Shown piece after piece: positions 1 to 8,573 of a stretch of DNA of 64,000 nt (the stretch's first letter is position 1; each line of letters begins with the position of its first letter). Source of the DNA: Paenibacillus flagellatus (GTDB lineage Bacteria > Bacillota > Bacilli > Paenibacillales > NBRC-103111). A program made the position numbers and the translations under genes. The stretch lies in assembly GCF_003217775.1 (NCBI RefSeq), contig NZ_QJVJ01000001.1, forward strand, positions 124,001-188,000, read 5' to 3'. The notes beneath the pieces are model-generated. The model saw only the letters and a program-made list of their open reading frames with translations. It had not been told where the DNA came from and searched no databases.

Positions 1-155
1 CGTCGGCGTCCCCAATGCGCGGAGGCCGTCAGCAGCATCATGACGGCGACCGCCCCCTGCAGCGAGGTGTGCCACCCTGCGAAATAAGGGACGCCGAGCA
101 GGCCGAGTCCTTGGAACAACAAAAAAGCAGCGATCAGCGCATAAAACGGTACCAC
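1..155 (-). CDS. partial DoxX-like small membrane protein
   Basis: The reading frame starts at a GTG preceded by a good ribosome site (AAGGGAGAG, 6 bases upstream) and runs off the left edge of the window, so only about 51 residues are present. The visible part is very hydrophobic and seems to hold two membrane segments, the second ending in a TASAHWG-like stretch resembling DoxX-family proteins. It lies 30 bases downstream of the tetR gene on the same strand and may be co-transcribed with and controlled by that repressor, a common arrangement for DoxX/TetR pairs. The family assignment is an inference from a short fragment. Confidence 0.5.
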   Translation of the reverse strand, partial: MVPFYALIAAFLLFQGLGLLGVPYFAGWHTSLQGAVAVMMLLTASAHWGRR

Positions 156-185
156 AACAATCTCTCCCTTCGATCGGCTTCCCGC

Positions 186-779
186 TTAGCGGGGATGGAG
201 CTTGTCGGCGATAAACGACGCCAAATCGTGCCCGGATACGACCGCCTTCGCGTCCGGGATGGAGGCGCGAACGCGGAGGCCGAACGTCAGGAGCACGAAC
301 AGCTCCGCCGTCGATTCGGCATCGATCGTCTCCGGTATTCGCCCGTGCCGCTGCCCCGTTTCGATCCACAACCGGGATAACGCAACGGACCGCTCGTAAT
401 ACCGCTTCAGTCCCGCCGCGACGACCGGGGCGTCTTCTTTGCCAAGCAAATACATCAGCACTTTGTTCGTCGCGTCGTGAGCCTCCCCGTAAGCGACGAT
501 GCTTTCCCGGATCACCTGCATCGGCTCCTCGAACGTCAGCCGGCCTTGCTCGATTTCGTGCAGGAAACGCGCGTTCGTCTCCTCGAGCCGTTCGTCCAGG
601 AGCCGGACAAAAATTTCGTCCTTGCTTTTCACATAGTGGAAGATCGCCCCCTTGGACAAGCCCGACCGGTTCATGATGTCTTGCATCGTAACGAAAGGAC
701 AGCCTTTCTCCAGCACCAGCTCTTTTGTCGTTTCCATCAACAGCCGCATCGTTTGCTGTCTGCGTTCTTCCTGCTTCAA
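186..779 (-). CDS. TetR/AcrR-family transcriptional repressor
   Basis: A 197-residue protein of normal length for the family. The N-terminal 60 residues form the DNA-binding domain, with the helix-turn-helix around residues 32-55 (TMQDIMNRSGLSKGAIFHYV) followed by the typical KSKDEIF start of helix 4. The remaining helical part is the ligand-binding and dimerisation domain; its effector cannot be read from sequence. A palindromic operator lies inside its own promoter at 822-838, so it probably represses itself together with the partial membrane-protein gene downstream. Confidence 0.92.
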   Translation of the reverse strand: MKQEERRQQTMRLLMETTKELVLEKGCPFVTMQDIMNRSGLSKGAIFHYVKSKDEIFVRLLDERLEETNARFLHEIEQGRLTFEEPMQVIRESIVAYGEAHDATNKVLMYLLGKEDAPVVAAGLKRYYERSVALSRLWIETGQRHGRIPETIDAESTAELFVLLTFGLRVRASIPDAKAVVSGHDLASFIADKLHPR

Positions 780-814
780 CGCCGTTTCCTCCGTTCCATT
801 CGTTTCCTTGTTTT

Positions 815-843
815 ATTATATAAACCGACCATCGGTTTGTAAA
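815..843 (-). promoter_or_regulatory. sigma-A promoter with TetR operator in the spacer
   Basis: On the minus strand a TTTACA -35 box (838-843) is followed after exactly 17 bases by a TATAAT -10 box (815-820). A 17-bp palindrome, AAACCGA-N3-TCGGTTT (822-838), fills the spacer. A repressor bound there would block RNA polymerase directly. Sequence and spacing are seen directly; binding by the adjacent TetR protein is inferred. Confidence 0.72.
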
Positions 844-848
844 TACCG

Positions 849-877
849 AAAAAAACAGTCACACGCTTGTGTGACTG
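849..877 (-). terminator. rho-independent terminator after the FAD oxidoreductase gene
   Basis: A 9-bp perfect stem (CAGTCACAC / GTGTGACTG) with a 4-base loop is followed on the minus strand by a run of seven T. It lies just downstream of the stop codon at 910 and insulates the tetR promoter. Confidence 0.82.
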
Positions 878-909
878 TTCGATCTTCGGCCGCCCGGTCC
901 CGGTGCCGT

Positions 910-2871
910 TTAAAACGTCGCGCCCGCCGCCTTCGCGATCGCATCCTTCAGCATCATGTAAGCTTCCCCGTCGGTCAGCTTCCGCTCGTCCTTGAACATG
1001 CCGATCGTCTCCTTGCTCAGCCATCCTCCGCTTTCCAGCTCGGCTTGGGCAGTCTCGGCGGTGACGTCCAGGCCGAGTCCTTTCGCGATCGTCAAGCTCG
1101 CTTGCTGCAGGGTCAGCGGCTGCTTGGCCGGATCGGCCATCTGTTTCACCGCGGCGGAAGGATCTCCTTTAAACGCCGACTTGTACATCCGCCTGATATG
1201 GTTCACTTGATTGACCATCCGCTGCGCGTTGGAAGGGTTGTCCAGCTTGAACGCCTCGTTGTTGTACGAGCCTACGGCGATTCCCGTATAGACGGCCGCC
1301 TTCAGCCCTTCATACGCCGGATGCTTCATATACGGCTGCGGCTCCGGCGTATACGGCGCAAGCTCCATGCCTTGCTCGTCCAGACGCTTCTGCAGCTCGG
1401 CGATCAGCGGCTTCGATTGCGACAGGTCGCGGAACGACACGTTCCGTTCGGCTGCCAGCTTGACCGCTGCGCCGGCCGCCTGCCCTTCGACCATGCCGAC
1501 CGGAATGACGCGCGCGCTGCCGTGCGCCAGCGTGTCGTAACTCGCCGACCGTCCCACGACGAGCAGCCCGTCCACATGCAGCGGAACGATGCTCCGAAAG
1601 GGCACCGCATACTTAATCGGGTGGACGACGACCGCGCCGTTGTCGGACGGCGACGTCCGCTGAATGTCGGCGGGATACGAGCCGAACGCGATCCGGTCCC
1701 ATTGGTCCGCATTTTCCAGCAGGTCGATGACGCTCAACCGGTACAATCCGACCAAATGTCTCGTCTCGCGCACGTACAGCTCGGGAGCGATCCCGTCCAG
1801 CTCGGCGTTCCGAAACTCCTCGAACTGCTTCAAGTAATCGACGACGCGCGGAATTTCCTGCTTGGCGATGTCCAATCCTTCCCGGCGAGACTGCTCGCTC
1901 AACCCGTCGATTCCGAATATTTGCAAAGCATTGATCAGAATCGTACCGTCCAGCTGTCGGCCGATATTGAGGCCGCGCATTTTGGCCCGTTCCTTGTGGA
2001 GCGGCTCGTAATCCTTCATCTCGTTGCCGTACCCCCAGGCGGACATCCGGTCGACGCCGGTGTTGACGTCGTCGTCCCCGTTGAGCCGTTTGGCGATAAG
2101 CTTCCACGCTTTGTCGTCGATATGTTTCAAGCGAAACACCGCGGTTACGGCCATCCGGGAGTTGGGATCGCCCAAATCCTCGCGCCCGATCGTAAACGAA
2201 GCGCCCGCCGCGGCGGCTATATCCGCATCCTGCGTCGCGTCGATGACCGACTTGGCCGACACTTGCTGCTTGGTGCCGTCCGCCTTCGTCACGACGACGC
2301 CCTCCACCGTGCTCGATTGTTGCTCCTTCTTGACGATCGGCTCGACGACGGCGGCCTTCATGTACAGGTCGATGTTGCTCTCCGCGCGAACGAGATTGTA
2401 GAAAGCGTCCGCCGCCGTCACGACGTCGAAGGAATGTCCTTCCGTCTTCTTGTACCATTCCGCGAAAATCCCTTTGTTGAAATAATCCCGCTCCTGTCCC
2501 GGCAGCGGGGCCGACGTCCGGTCCCAGTTCATATCGATGCTGTTCAGCCAGCCTACCGTCATCAAGCCGCCCAGCACATCGCGTCCCCGGCTTTCCACCA
2601 GCAGCGTCCGCAGCCCGTTGCGAGCGGCCGAAACCGCCGCGGCGACCCCTTCCGGGTCGGTTCCGACGACGACGACATCGTAGTTGTCCTTCGGCGCTTC
2701 GACGGAAACGACTTGCTGCGACACCCGCTTGTCGCCGGCCGCCGAATTCGCGGATCGGGGCGACGGAGAGCTACCCGAGCGCTCCCCTTTTTGCCAGCTA
2801 TAGTAGCCGGCCCCGCTTCCTACTACGACGACCACCAGGATGGCCGTTACGAATATCCATTTTTTCGACAT
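910..2871 (-). CDS. exported FAD-dependent oxidoreductase with SLH-like C-terminus
   Basis: About 653 residues. The N-terminus (MSKKWIFVTAILVVVVVGS) is a signal peptide or membrane anchor, followed by a low-complexity linker. The FAD-binding Rossmann motif (DVVVVGTDPEGVAAAVSAARNG) and the FAD_oxidored features follow. The last 130 residues contain two or three weak S-layer-homology-like repeats (YEGLKAAVYTGIAVG, later GWLSKETIGMF), suggesting the enzyme is held in the cell wall. The chosen ATG at 2871 has a ribosome site and places the signal peptide at the N-terminus; an upstream in-frame ATG at 2940 would add an unlikely basic leader. The substrate is unknown. The gene is monocistronic and ends at a strong terminator. 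Confidence 0.87.
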   Translation of the reverse strand: MSKKWIFVTAILVVVVVGSGAGYYSWQKGERSGSSPSPRSANSAAGDKRVSQQVVSVEAPKDNYDVVVVGTDPEGVAAAVSAARNGLRTLLVESRGRDVLGGLMTVGWLNSIDMNWDRTSAPLPGQERDYFNKGIFAEWYKKTEGHSFDVVTAADAFYNLVRAESNIDLYMKAAVVEPIVKKEQQSSTVEGVVVTKADGTKQQVSAKSVIDATQDADIAAAAGASFTIGREDLGDPNSRMAVTAVFRLKHIDDKAWKLIAKRLNGDDDVNTGVDRMSAWGYGNEMKDYEPLHKERAKMRGLNIGRQLDGTILINALQIFGIDGLSEQSRREGLDIAKQEIPRVVDYLKQFEEFRNAELDGIAPELYVRETRHLVGLYRLSVIDLLENADQWDRIAFGSYPADIQRTSPSDNGAVVVHPIKYAVPFRSIVPLHVDGLLVVGRSASYDTLAHGSARVIPVGMVEGQAAGAAVKLAAERNVSFRDLSQSKPLIAELQKRLDEQGMELAPYTPEPQPYMKHPAYEGLKAAVYTGIAVGSYNNEAFKLDNPSNAQRMVNQVNHIRRMYKSAFKGDPSAAVKQMADPAKQPLTLQQASLTIAKGLGLDVTAETAQAELESGGWLSKETIGMFKDERKLTDGEAYMMLKDAIAKAAGATF

Positions 2872-3062
2872 GGGAACACCTCGTCCTAATGATAATGCTG
2901 CGGAGCTCGGCCGTCGCCTCAGCCGGACCACAGATCCCATGGTGTCGGGATGTCCCCATTATAAAGCGTAAAGGTTAATGCCTCTTTTTCGATCGCTTAT
3001 GGGCCGCTTAATTGATCCTTAAAAAAAATTAAGAGTTGGGCGCAGAACCTGAAACGCTATTC

Positions 3063-3100
3063 CCGATAAAAGAGGCCGACCGGAACATGCCGGTCGACCT
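3063..3100 (-). terminator. terminator after the VanS-like kinase operon
   Basis: An 11-bp stem (AGGTCGACCGG / CCGGTCGGCCT, one G-T pair) with a short loop is followed on the minus strand by CTTTTAT. It lies 85 bases downstream of the kinase stop codon. Confidence 0.68.
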
Positions 3101-3184
3101 GAATCATGATTGAAAACGATCTTGCGGTTCTTCTATCGTTCGGCAGTCGAGCAACCCAAGGGCCTTCGACCATCGCTTCCCGTG

Positions 3185-4270
3185 TCAAGCCAGCGGGAGC
3201 CTCGTTTCGAATACCGTCTCTTTCCGGCTGCTTCGGGCGATAATTTGTCCGCCGTGCAGCTCGACGATGCTTTTGGTAATGGCAAGTCCAAGCCCCGTCC
3301 CGCCGTCCTGCGACGTTCGGGAGCGATCCGCGCGGTAAAACCGTTCGAAGATGAACGGCAAATCTCTCGCGGCGATCGGCTCGCCGTAATTGACGATTTC
3401 CACCACGGCGAAGCCGTCGTCCTTGCCGATACGGATGTCGACATAGCTGCCCTTGCCGCCGTAGCGAATCGCATTGGACAGCAAGTTTTCGTAGGCTCGC
3501 ATCAGCTGCTGGCCGTCGGCTAGGATGAACAAGCCGTCGTCCTCCGCCGCCATCCGGCACGTCATGCCCGCCTTCGACAATTGCGGGATGAATTCCTCGG
3601 CCAACTGCTTCAGGAAGCCGTAGACGTTCACCTTCTTCAGCTGCAGCTCGATTCCTTCGCCGCTAAGCGACGTATACTCGAACAGACGGTCGATCAGCTT
3701 CTTCAAGCTTTTCGTCTTCTCGTAGGCGATATGGGTATAATAGCGCAGCTCCACCTCGTCGTGATACCGGTCCGCCTCGATCAGCTCCAAATAACCGAGA
3801 ACCGAAGTCAGCGGCGTGCGCAAATCGTGGGAAACCCCGGTGATCAGCTCGTTTTTCGTCCGCTCCGCATTCCGTTCCTCCTCGATCGATTTGCGCAGCT
3901 TCTCCGTCATATGGTTGAAATGCTCGGCCACCGTTCCGAGCTCGTCCGCCGACTTCGCGACGATCGTATAGGTCAAATTGCCTTTCGCGATTTCCTGGAG
4001 GCCGCGCGTAATTTCCTCCAAGTAACCGAGGATTTTTCGGCTGAACAGAAAAAAATAAACTAGAAACAAAAAGCCCCCGGCTACGACCATAATCGGCGTC
4101 GACCCGATTTCGTTGACGACCCAGCTGATGGGAGCGGTGAACGGCTTCACGTGCAGCGCCGCGAGCATCACCTGGTAAGCGATCAGTACGGTGGCGACCG
4201 CGGACGCGATGCTGAGAATGAAAGCGAGGATAAACTTCCAGCGCATCGTATAGATAAAATTCGTTTTCAT
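3185..4270 (-). CDS. sensor histidine kinase (VanS-like)
   Basis: A 361-residue kinase with two membrane segments (about residues 12-35 and 58-78), a short extracellular loop of about 20 residues, a HAMP linker (about 75-125), a HisKA dimerisation domain with phospho-accepting His148 in VSHDLRTPL, and a HATPase domain with the N box (ENLLSNAIRYG), the F box and the G box DGGTGLGLAI. The short sensor loop resembles VanS and other envelope-stress kinases. It starts 28 bases after the stop of the partner regulator and forms an operon with it. No resistance genes are adjacent, so its targets are unknown. Confidence 0.93.
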   Translation of the reverse strand: MKTNFIYTMRWKFILAFILSIASAVATVLIAYQVMLAALHVKPFTAPISWVVNEIGSTPIMVVAGGFLFLVYFFLFSRKILGYLEEITRGLQEIAKGNLTYTIVAKSADELGTVAEHFNHMTEKLRKSIEEERNAERTKNELITGVSHDLRTPLTSVLGYLELIEADRYHDEVELRYYTHIAYEKTKSLKKLIDRLFEYTSLSGEGIELQLKKVNVYGFLKQLAEEFIPQLSKAGMTCRMAAEDDGLFILADGQQLMRAYENLLSNAIRYGGKGSYVDIRIGKDDGFAVVEIVNYGEPIAARDLPFIFERFYRADRSRTSQDGGTGLGLAITKSIVELHGGQIIARSSRKETVFETRLPLA

Positions 4271-4298
4271 GCGTCCTCCCGTTCCGGATCGCTCCGGA

Positions 4299-4991
4299 TT
4301 ATTCGATCGTATAGCCGATTCCCCATACGGTTTTGATATACTGAGGCGCGCTCGGATCCTTCTCGATTTTTTCGCGGATTTTGCGAATGTGTACCATGAC
4401 GGTATTGTTGGACTCGTAAAACCGCTCGTTCCATACCGCCTCGTAAATTTGCTCCATGCTGAGCACCATTCCCCGGTTGCGGGCCAGTACGTGCAAAATG
4501 GCGAATTCCCGCGGGGTCAGCCGCACCTCGACCTGATCCACGATCACTTTATGCGTCGCCGTGTTGATGACGAGCTCGTCGATCACGATTTCGCTGTCGT
4601 TCTTAGCGGGCATGCCGGTGAGCTGACGATACCGGCGCAGCTGCGATTTGACCCGGGCCAGCATTTCCAGCGGGCTGAACGGCTTGACGACATAATCGTC
4701 GGCGCCGATGCTCAAGCCGGTAATTTTGTCGATCTCCTGCCCTTTGGCGGACAGCATGATGATCGGCATCTGCTTGTCCTCGCGTATTTTCATGCACGCT
4801 TGTATGCCGTCCATGCGCGGCATCATCACGTCGAGAATAATCAAATCGACATGGTGCGTCTTCAGCAGCTCCAACGCCTCCAAGCCGTCGTGGGCCGTCA
4901 GCAGCGTAAACCCTTCGTTTTTCAAATAAATGTCCAGCAATTGCGTAATTTCTTTTTCGTCGTCTACTAGGAGAATCGTTCCTCCCAACAT
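4299..4991 (-). CDS. OmpR/PhoB-family response regulator (VanR-like)
   Basis: A 230-residue regulator. The receiver domain has the acidic pair at DDEKE, phospho-accepting Asp in LIILDVMMP and the conserved Lys in VVKPFSP. The C-terminal winged-helix domain carries the trans_reg_C signature (LTPREFAILHVLARNRG, later VMVHIRKIREKIE). The ATG at 4991 is preferred because GGAGGG lies 7 bases upstream and the receiver begins directly after it; an upstream ATG at 5042 would add 17 atypical residues. It is the first gene of the operon with the kinase at 3185-4270. Confidence 0.95.
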   Translation of the reverse strand: MLGGTILLVDDEKEITQLLDIYLKNEGFTLLTAHDGLEALELLKTHHVDLIILDVMMPRMDGIQACMKIREDKQMPIIMLSAKGQEIDKITGLSIGADDYVVKPFSPLEMLARVKSQLRRYRQLTGMPAKNDSEIVIDELVINTATHKVIVDQVEVRLTPREFAILHVLARNRGMVLSMEQIYEAVWNERFYESNNTVMVHIRKIREKIEKDPSAPQYIKTVWGIGYTIE

Positions 4992-5056
4992 GGTTAAGCC
5001 CTCCGCTTCTCCTATTATCCAATCCAGTATCATCATACACACGATTGCCGGTTATA

Positions 5057-5953
5057 TCAAAAGGAATGCCCGGTGCCGGACATCCCCCCGAAATAGGTTT
5101 CCACGACCTTGCGGAATTCCTGAGCGGCCCGCGAAACGTGCCGGCTTTTGTGCCGCAATAAAGCGATTTCCCTGACCAGTTCGCGATCCTCGACCGGGAT
5201 GTACCGGATCCGTTCCCGCGAATTCCGTGCCGAGCTCGGGATGAAGGCGATGCCGATCTCCGCTTCCACAAGAGCGCTCAGCCTGGCGGGCTCGTCGCCC
5301 TCATATACATACCGGGGGACGAATCCGGCGGATTCGCATACGGCGTCCACCAAATCGCGAGTGCCGTAGCCCTTCCTGACACCGACAAACCATTCATCCT
5401 TCAGCTCGATCAAGGATAAGCTGTTTCGGTCGGCCAGACGATGCCCCGTCGGAACCGCGACAACGATCGGGTCGACGCAGACGATCTGGCATTCGATCTC
5501 GTCCCCTTCGATCGGAGGCGAGGACAAGCCGAAGTCGACCTCTCCCCGCTGCAGAAGCGTAACCATTTCCTGCGTGGCAAGCATTTGCACATGAAAGTGG
5601 ACGTCGGGCATCCGTTTCCGAAACGCTCGAAGAATGTGCGGCAGCGTGCTTGCCGTCGTCACCGCCAATTCGAGCGTACTATGCTCCAAGCCGGATAGAT
5701 CCTTAATCTCCCGCTTCCCCTGCTCCAGCTCCAGCAACGCTCTTTCCGCTCGGCGGAGAAATTTCCTCCCGTATTCATTCAAGCGCAGCTTCCTCCCCGC
5801 TCGATCGAATAGCGGGACGCCCAGGTCCTCCTCCAGGCGCTGAATCGTTTTGCTCAGCGACGATTGCGTCACATGCAAGCTTCGTGCCGCTTCGGTCATA
5901 TGCTCCAACCGGGCTACCGCGATAAAATAGTGCAGCTGAAGAAGCTCCATCAT
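5057..5953 (-). CDS. LysR-family transcriptional regulator
   Basis: About 298 residues, typical for the family. The N-terminal winged helix-turn-helix (LLQLHYFIAVARLEHMTEAA, then VTQSSLSKTIQRLE) is followed by a PBP2-type effector-binding domain. Start candidates are ATG codons at 5953 and 5950 behind AGGGGCGGG; the more upstream ATG at 5968 has no room for a ribosome site. It is divergent from the exporter gene at 6063 with about 110 bases between them, so it probably controls that gene and itself. The effector is unknown. Confidence 0.92.
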   Translation of the reverse strand: MMELLQLHYFIAVARLEHMTEAARSLHVTQSSLSKTIQRLEEDLGVPLFDRAGRKLRLNEYGRKFLRRAERALLELEQGKREIKDLSGLEHSTLELAVTTASTLPHILRAFRKRMPDVHFHVQMLATQEMVTLLQRGEVDFGLSSPPIEGDEIECQIVCVDPIVVAVPTGHRLADRNSLSLIELKDEWFVGVRKGYGTRDLVDAVCESAGFVPRYVYEGDEPARLSALVEAEIGIAFIPSSARNSRERIRYIPVEDRELVREIALLRHKSRHVSRAAQEFRKVVETYFGGMSGTGHSF

Positions 5954-6062
5954 CCCGCCCCTTTTCATTCCTTCTAGTCGATGAAATCATAACATAAAAT
6001 GCGTTGGAGTAAATACTTCATTTCCGGTACGATATCGATAAAACAGTTAAGGGGGATCCGAC

Positions 6063-7460
6063 ATGAACGCCCGCAGCTGGTGGTTGCTCATTTCCGTAGG
6101 GTTGGGAATCCTTTTGAACCCGTTGAATTCTTCGATGGTTTCCGTCGCGATTCCAAGATTGCAGGACGGGTTTCAGCTTGATTTTACGGCGGTTTCCTGG
6201 ATTATTTTTTCTTTCTATATGGCGAGCGCTGTCGCCCAACCGGTCGTAGGAAAAGCCAGCGATGTGTTCGGCCGCAGAAACCTGTTTCTTGCCGGGCTGT
6301 TGGTCACCTTCGCCGCCTCTTTATTCGCGCCGGTATCGCCAAGCTTCGGATGGCTCGTCGTGTTCCGCGTCGTGCAATCGATCGGGACAAGCATGATGGT
6401 TGCCGTCGGAATGGCCCTTGTCCGCATTCATATTACGGAGAGGCAGGGGACGGCGCTGTCCGTTCTATCCATATTCCTATCCGGAGCGGCGGCGATCGGT
6501 CCTTTTATCGGCGGGGTGATCATGTACTGGTGGGATTGGCATGCGATCTTTGTCGTCAATATTCCGTTCGTGGCGGCGAGCTTCCTATTGGCTTGGAGGA
6601 CGATTCCCGAGGACGAACCGCCAACCGCTGCTGCCGGCAGCACGTCCTTTCGTACATGGATGACCAGGCTGGATGCGCCGGGCATTGTTCTGTTCACCGC
6701 AGGTTTGATCGCCCTGCTCGTCGGGTTGCTGTCCGCCAAATCGTCCGGCCATGTCTCCTTGCTGCACGTCATCGTCGGACTGATCGGCCTTCTGCTGCTT
6801 GCGGTCTTTGTTCGGCATGAGCTCCGTACGGCGTCGCCCTTTATTCCGTTGCGCACCTTCGCCCAATATCGTGCGATGACGCGGGTCAATGTCGAATTCA
6901 TGCTCGTCAACGTTGTTTTTTACTCGCTCTTTTTCGGACTTCCTTCCTATTTGCAGACGGTGCGTCATGTCAGCGAATTTCATACGGGGCTTTTGATGCT
7001 AAGCTTGGGCTTATGCTCGCTCGTCGTATCTCCGCTGGCGGGACGATGGATCGATCGATCGGGCCCCCGGCCGGCCTTGCTGCTGTCCGCCATACTCATG
7101 ACAGCGGGATCGGTGTGGATCGCAACCTTGCATCAAACGACGCCGGTCATCCGCGTATGCGTGGCTTTGGCCGCTTTCGGAATCGGCAACGGCTTGAACA
7201 ATGTCGGCATGCAAGCCGCCTTGTTCAAAAGCTCGCCGAAAGACATAATCGGGGTCGCGTCCGGACTATTCCAAACATCGAGATATGTGGGAACCATTCT
7301 CTCCTCCTTGTTGATCGGCATCGTCATGGGAGGAACGTTCAGCTTCGAGGGCTTTCGAATAGTGGGGGTGATCCTCGCGGTTATCGCTTTGTCCTTGGTG
7401 TTCATGAGCCTGCGCGGCAAGGAATCGGGACCCTTGCAGCAGTCTTCCCGACACGTGTAG
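6063..7460 (+). CDS. MFS multidrug exporter, DHA2 type
   Basis: A 465-residue membrane protein. Visible family signatures include the early NPLNSSMVSVAIPRL stretch, a variant of motif A at GKASDVFGRRN, motif B around FRVVQSIG, and motif C at GPFIGGVIM, the antiporter signature. Length and motif layout fit the 14-helix DHA2 (EmrB/QacA/LfrA) drug:H+ antiporters. The ribosome site is AAGGGGGA. Its divergent position from the LysR gene suggests substrate-induced export. The exported compound cannot be told from sequence. Confidence 0.92.
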   Translation: MNARSWWLLISVGLGILLNPLNSSMVSVAIPRLQDGFQLDFTAVSWIIFSFYMASAVAQPVVGKASDVFGRRNLFLAGLLVTFAASLFAPVSPSFGWLVVFRVVQSIGTSMMVAVGMALVRIHITERQGTALSVLSIFLSGAAAIGPFIGGVIMYWWDWHAIFVVNIPFVAASFLLAWRTIPEDEPPTAAAGSTSFRTWMTRLDAPGIVLFTAGLIALLVGLLSAKSSGHVSLLHVIVGLIGLLLLAVFVRHELRTASPFIPLRTFAQYRAMTRVNVEFMLVNVVFYSLFFGLPSYLQTVRHVSEFHTGLLMLSLGLCSLVVSPLAGRWIDRSGPRPALLLSAILMTAGSVWIATLHQTTPVIRVCVALAAFGIGNGLNNVGMQAALFKSSPKDIIGVASGLFQTSRYVGTILSSLLIGIVMGGTFSFEGFRIVGVILAVIALSLVFMSLRGKESGPLQQSSRHV

Positions 7461-7544
7461 CGACGGAGCTCACCTCGATAAACGAACAGCCCCGGTACGT
7501 CCGAAAGGTTACTTTGCGGAAGCAGTGCCCGGCTATACCGAAGC

Positions 7545-7594
7545 AAAAATGGCGGCCGCTTTCCGGTTCTACACCGTAGAGCGATCGCCATTTT
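7545..7594. terminator. large hairpin between convergent genes, possible bidirectional terminator
   Basis: Outer arms AAAATGGCG (7546-7554) and CGCCATTTT (7586-7594) pair perfectly, an inner GCGA/CGCT arm extends the stem, and the ends give A/T-rich flanks on both strands. It lies between the plus-strand exporter and the minus-strand acetamidase remnant/VOC gene. Confidence 0.45.
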
Positions 7595-7639
7595 GTCGGA
7601 TACACGGTTCTTTACGGCATGGACAGCACGGCTTGGGGA

Positions 7640-7745
7640 ACTTAGGCACCATCGACCCGAGCCGTACGGCAAGCGTATCGCCGGGCTGCGCCCCTTCCAC
7701 ATCGAACGGTCCCGTCATCGGATTGCCGCGCCCGGCCGCGCTTTC
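7640..7745 (-). pseudogene. acetamidase/formamidase remnant
   Basis: Reading the minus strand directly downstream of the VOC gene gives about 35 residues including GNPMTGPFDVEGAQPGDTLA. This strongly resembles the N-terminal signature of acetamidase/formamidase (FmdA/AmdA: GNP-TGP-VEGA-PGDTL). No start codon or other parts of the roughly 300-residue enzyme are present on either side. It looks like the scar of a deleted gene. Confidence 0.5.
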
Positions 7746-7765
7746 CCCTCTATAGTCCCAGCCTC

Positions 7766-8542
7766 TTATATAGAAGGCTCGTGCATCAACAATAAATTGC
7801 CGTTCGGATCGGTAAACCGGCAAAACCGGCCTACCGCCCCTCCGTCCTCGATCTCGCCGACCGCGACGCCCGATGATCTCAAATAGTGACGGAGCACGTC
7901 CATCTCCTCGATTCGAAACCCGATAAAGGGAGTGACTTCGTCGCCGCGATATACATTCAAGTTCGTTTTGACCGGCGAACGCCACATCAGGAGGTTGGGA
8001 CCCGGCTCTCTGTCGAGAAAGACAAGATCGGGATTGCCCGGCAAGGTTTTGTTGAAGCCCAGTATGCTCGCATACCAATCCGTTGTCCGTTCCAAATCGT
8101 AGACCGGCATTTCGATGTAGCGGATGCCTTCGACCAGCGGATCGTCCTCCCTACCGATGGCGTCGGGTAGCTGATGCACCATAAAAAAATTGCCGTCCGG
8201 ATCGTCAAAGTAAAAGAATAGACCGTGCTCGTAGCGGACGATCGGCTCAAGCGCTACGCCGCCCTCCTTCATATGACGATGAAGCTCTTCAATACGCGTC
8301 GTACGAAATCCTGCCGCCTGTTTGCGTTCGTCCCCCAGCTTGAATGCCGCTCGTGCAGTCTGGTTCGTGCCGAGAAGCAGCACATTCGGTCCTTCCGGAA
8401 AGTCGATAAAACCGAGATCGTCATGCGGTTTTCCCGATATGTTCGCTCCAAGATGACGCTCGTACCAAGCCAGCGATTCGTCCATCCGCGTTACCGGAAT
8501 ATGCAAATAGGCGATATGCCCTTGAAAGCCGGTTTTCGTCAT
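7766..8542 (-). CDS. two-domain VOC (glyoxalase/bleomycin-resistance fold) protein
   Basis: A 258-residue protein made of two vicinal-oxygen-chelate domains (about residues 5-130 and 135-258). Each begins with a beta-alpha-beta-beta unit (IAYLHIPVTRMDESLAWYE, and YIEMPVYDLERTTDWYASIL) and ends near a metal-ligand Glu/His stretch (FDDPDGNFFMVHQ, and FTDPNGNLLLMHE). It may be a metal-dependent dioxygenase, an isomerase or a drug-binding resistance protein; the substrate is not predictable. The next gene upstream, 8574-9083, is on the same strand and close. Confidence 0.87.
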   Translation of the reverse strand: MTKTGFQGHIAYLHIPVTRMDESLAWYERHLGANISGKPHDDLGFIDFPEGPNVLLLGTNQTARAAFKLGDERKQAAGFRTTRIEELHRHMKEGGVALEPIVRYEHGLFFYFDDPDGNFFMVHQLPDAIGREDDPLVEGIRYIEMPVYDLERTTDWYASILGFNKTLPGNPDLVFLDREPGPNLLMWRSPVKTNLNVYRGDEVTPFIGFRIEEMDVLRHYLRSSGVAVGEIEDGGAVGRFCRFTDPNGNLLLMHEPSI

Positions 8543-8573
8543 CTTCTTCCACTCCCGATTGTCGATTCGAGCA

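Noticed and set aside
652-2889. Very long plus-strand open frame (745 codons) opposite the FAD oxidoreductase
   Set aside because: Arg-rich, without domain signatures or ribosome site; the opposite strand holds a clear enzyme. Long antisense frames are common in GC-rich DNA.
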